Program-made: the position numbers and the translations under genes
Part shown: one piece after another, positions 63,264-64,000 of the stretch
Layout of the letters: each line of letters starts with the position of its first letter
How positions within the stretch are numbered: the stretch's first letter is position 1
The notes under the pieces: generated by a model
Told to the model about the DNA's origin: nothing
Seen by the model: only the letters and a program-made list of their open reading frames with translations
The model's database searches: none
Assembly (NCBI GenBank): GCA_022600195.1
Contig: JAHZKX010000064.1
Location: forward strand, 83,788-147,787
DNA: 64,000 bases
From: Planctomycetota bacterium
GTDB taxonomy: Bacteria > Planctomycetota > Planctomycetia > Planctomycetales > Planctomycetaceae
Direction: 5' to 3'

Positions 63264-63514
63264 ACGATCCTCGACCGCACCAACAACGTTCCATATACAT
63301 AACGCGTCACACCAGCATAACCTCGACCAAATATAGAGTCAACAGTCATATCAAAGTTGGATCATATCTCGCAAAAATCTGAAAGAGAAGCAGACTTCTC
63401 GTTTTACAAAAGATGAAAAGCATCAATTAGGATATTCCTTTCCAGCTTGCCGTAATGTTTTAAAATCACTGACTATGATTGGTTACCATCATGGAATGAA
63501 GTAGATACGTGCAA
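63264..63514. other. Divergent intergenic region between iclR-type gene and the right-end gene
   Basis: AT-rich non-coding sequence that must contain the iclR-operon promoter on the minus strand. No IclR consensus or RNA gene could be recognised. Confidence 0.4.
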
Positions 63515-63537
63515 TATAATTAAGTTTCTTGCTTAAT
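63515..63537 (+). promoter_or_regulatory. Candidate promoter and operator for the right-end gene
   Basis: A perfect TATAAT (63515-63520) lies 84 bases before the GTG start at 63605, with a poor -35. The inverted repeat ATTAAG-N7-CTTAAT (63519-63537) overlaps its 3' end and would place a bound dimer at the start of transcription. Confidence 0.4.
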
Positions 63538-63604
63538 ATGTTTGATCAATCCCTCATGAACCTCTTCACTCCAGTCACCTACTGATATCTTCAGGAGAAA
63601 CCCT

Positions 63605-63937
63605 GTGCGCTTCTTGATTACTCTGCTCACCCTGCTAGCCTGGCAAGCCACCGGATTCGCAGATTTAAAACTACAAATAGAGCTTCCTCGCAGTACCTAT
63701 TGGCGCGGCGAAACGATTCATGCAAAAGCGGAATGTACCAACGCTTCTGCAAAATCATTTCCTGCAACAGTTCTGCGACTAACCTGTCAGGAATGGGCCA
63801 CCGCGACAGCAGATGTCCCGGCTCTCAAGGCACAAGAGACCACAACAGTTGAATTAACTCTTGACCTTATCCCCGTGAATAGTACCAGTGATTATGAGAG
63901 AATCCATCCCGGGCGAAGCCCGGAAAGGATTTTTTAA
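63605..63937 (+). pseudogene. Secreted protein gene, apparently truncated by an insertion sequence
   Basis: The GTG start follows AGGAG and encodes a signal peptide (MRFLITLLTLLAWQATGFA) and the first strands of a beta-sandwich-like domain (LKLQIELPRSTYWRGETIHA). The reading frame ends after 110 codons. The last about 15 codons (YERIHPGRSPERIF) have no secreted-protein character and coincide with a hairpin preceding a transposase start at 63939. The native protein is probably much longer and interrupted near 63890. Confidence 0.6.
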
Positions 63938-64000
63938 GATGCCTCAGAAACGTTATGGTGTAGACCAGATTATCCCAATGTTGCGTCGTGCCGATGTTGA
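63888..64000 (+). mobile_element. Left end of an IS3-family insertion sequence (partial)
   Basis: A transposase OrfA start at 63939 reads MPQKRYGVDQIIPMLRRADV and runs off the window; the pattern (K-R-x-x-x-x-Q-I-I-x-x-L-R-x-A-x-V) is that of IS3-family OrfA. Upstream lies the hairpin CCGGGC-GAA-GCCCGG (63909-63923). The exact left terminus is not proven; TGATTATGAGAGAATCC near 63889 is the likely start. Confidence 0.6.
63939..64000 (+). CDS. IS3-family transposase OrfA (partial, N-terminus only)
   Basis: The first 20 codons are present, beginning MPQKRYGVDQI. This is the helix-turn-helix OrfA start of IS3-type elements; OrfB with the DDE domain should follow outside the window. No ribosome site stronger than AAAGGA (63924-63929) precedes it. 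Confidence 0.6.
   Translation, partial: MPQKRYGVDQIIPMLRRADV

Overview
The window is bacterial chromosome of about average GC, densely coded on both strands. It most likely comes from a planctomycete, and the gene style fits the Gimesia group. The taxonomic markers are paired DUF1549/DUF1553 + DUF1501 and DUF1592-type + DUF1552 genes with CxxCH haem motifs, secreted proteins built from Tat signals plus TIM barrels, zinc-ribbon/ExbD fusions, and large FHA/TPR/PQQ proteins. Genus is inferred from gene content only.

Layout. 1-3685 (minus): a TetR-controlled RND efflux operon (tetR, membrane-fusion protein, permease cut by the window edge) with two matching palindromic operators. 4007-6215 (minus): a soluble histidine kinase and a sigma-54 response regulator. 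6397-8857 (minus): rpsO-pnp, closed by a terminator. 9178-11502 (minus): a long NfeD-type membrane protease with a duplicated ClpP-like domain. 11991-20043 (plus): Lhr-type helicase, a TPR protein with a metallopeptidase motif, and a MazG-like pyrophosphohydrolase.

20190-33915 (plus) is the most striking block. It is a tightly packed run encoding an exported alpha/alpha-toroid + HEAT protein, a single-span TonB-like protein, a TolQ/ExbB channel, two ExbD/TolR proteins (one fused to a zinc ribbon and an acidic tract), an FHA-TM-PQQ propeller protein, a TPR/solute-binding-protein-like protein, and an unknown secreted protein, with a MOSC protein behind. It looks like a proton-driven envelope machine that is not one of the textbook Tol or Ton systems.

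34163-46058 holds housekeeping and metabolic genes: csrA, a Tat-exported TIM barrel, htpG, a halogenase-like flavoprotein, an alpha-ketoglutarate semialdehyde dehydrogenase, tRNA-Lys, an esterase, a SOUL protein, DUF1353, a small secreted protein and a UspA-DUF389 membrane protein. 46302-49888 (minus) is a three-gene operon headed by a membrane-anchored patatin. 50289-52589 (minus) is a single-chain EutB-EutC fusion with an apparent Tat signal, followed upstream by tandem repeats and a large palindrome.

52966-63263 holds two planctomycete-type gene sets facing each other: DUF1592-type/DUF1552/amidohydrolase on plus, and IclR/DUF1549-1553/DUF1501 on minus. At the right edge a secreted-protein gene runs into what appears to be the left end of an IS3-family element. 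No CRISPR array, rRNA or recognisable riboswitch was seen.
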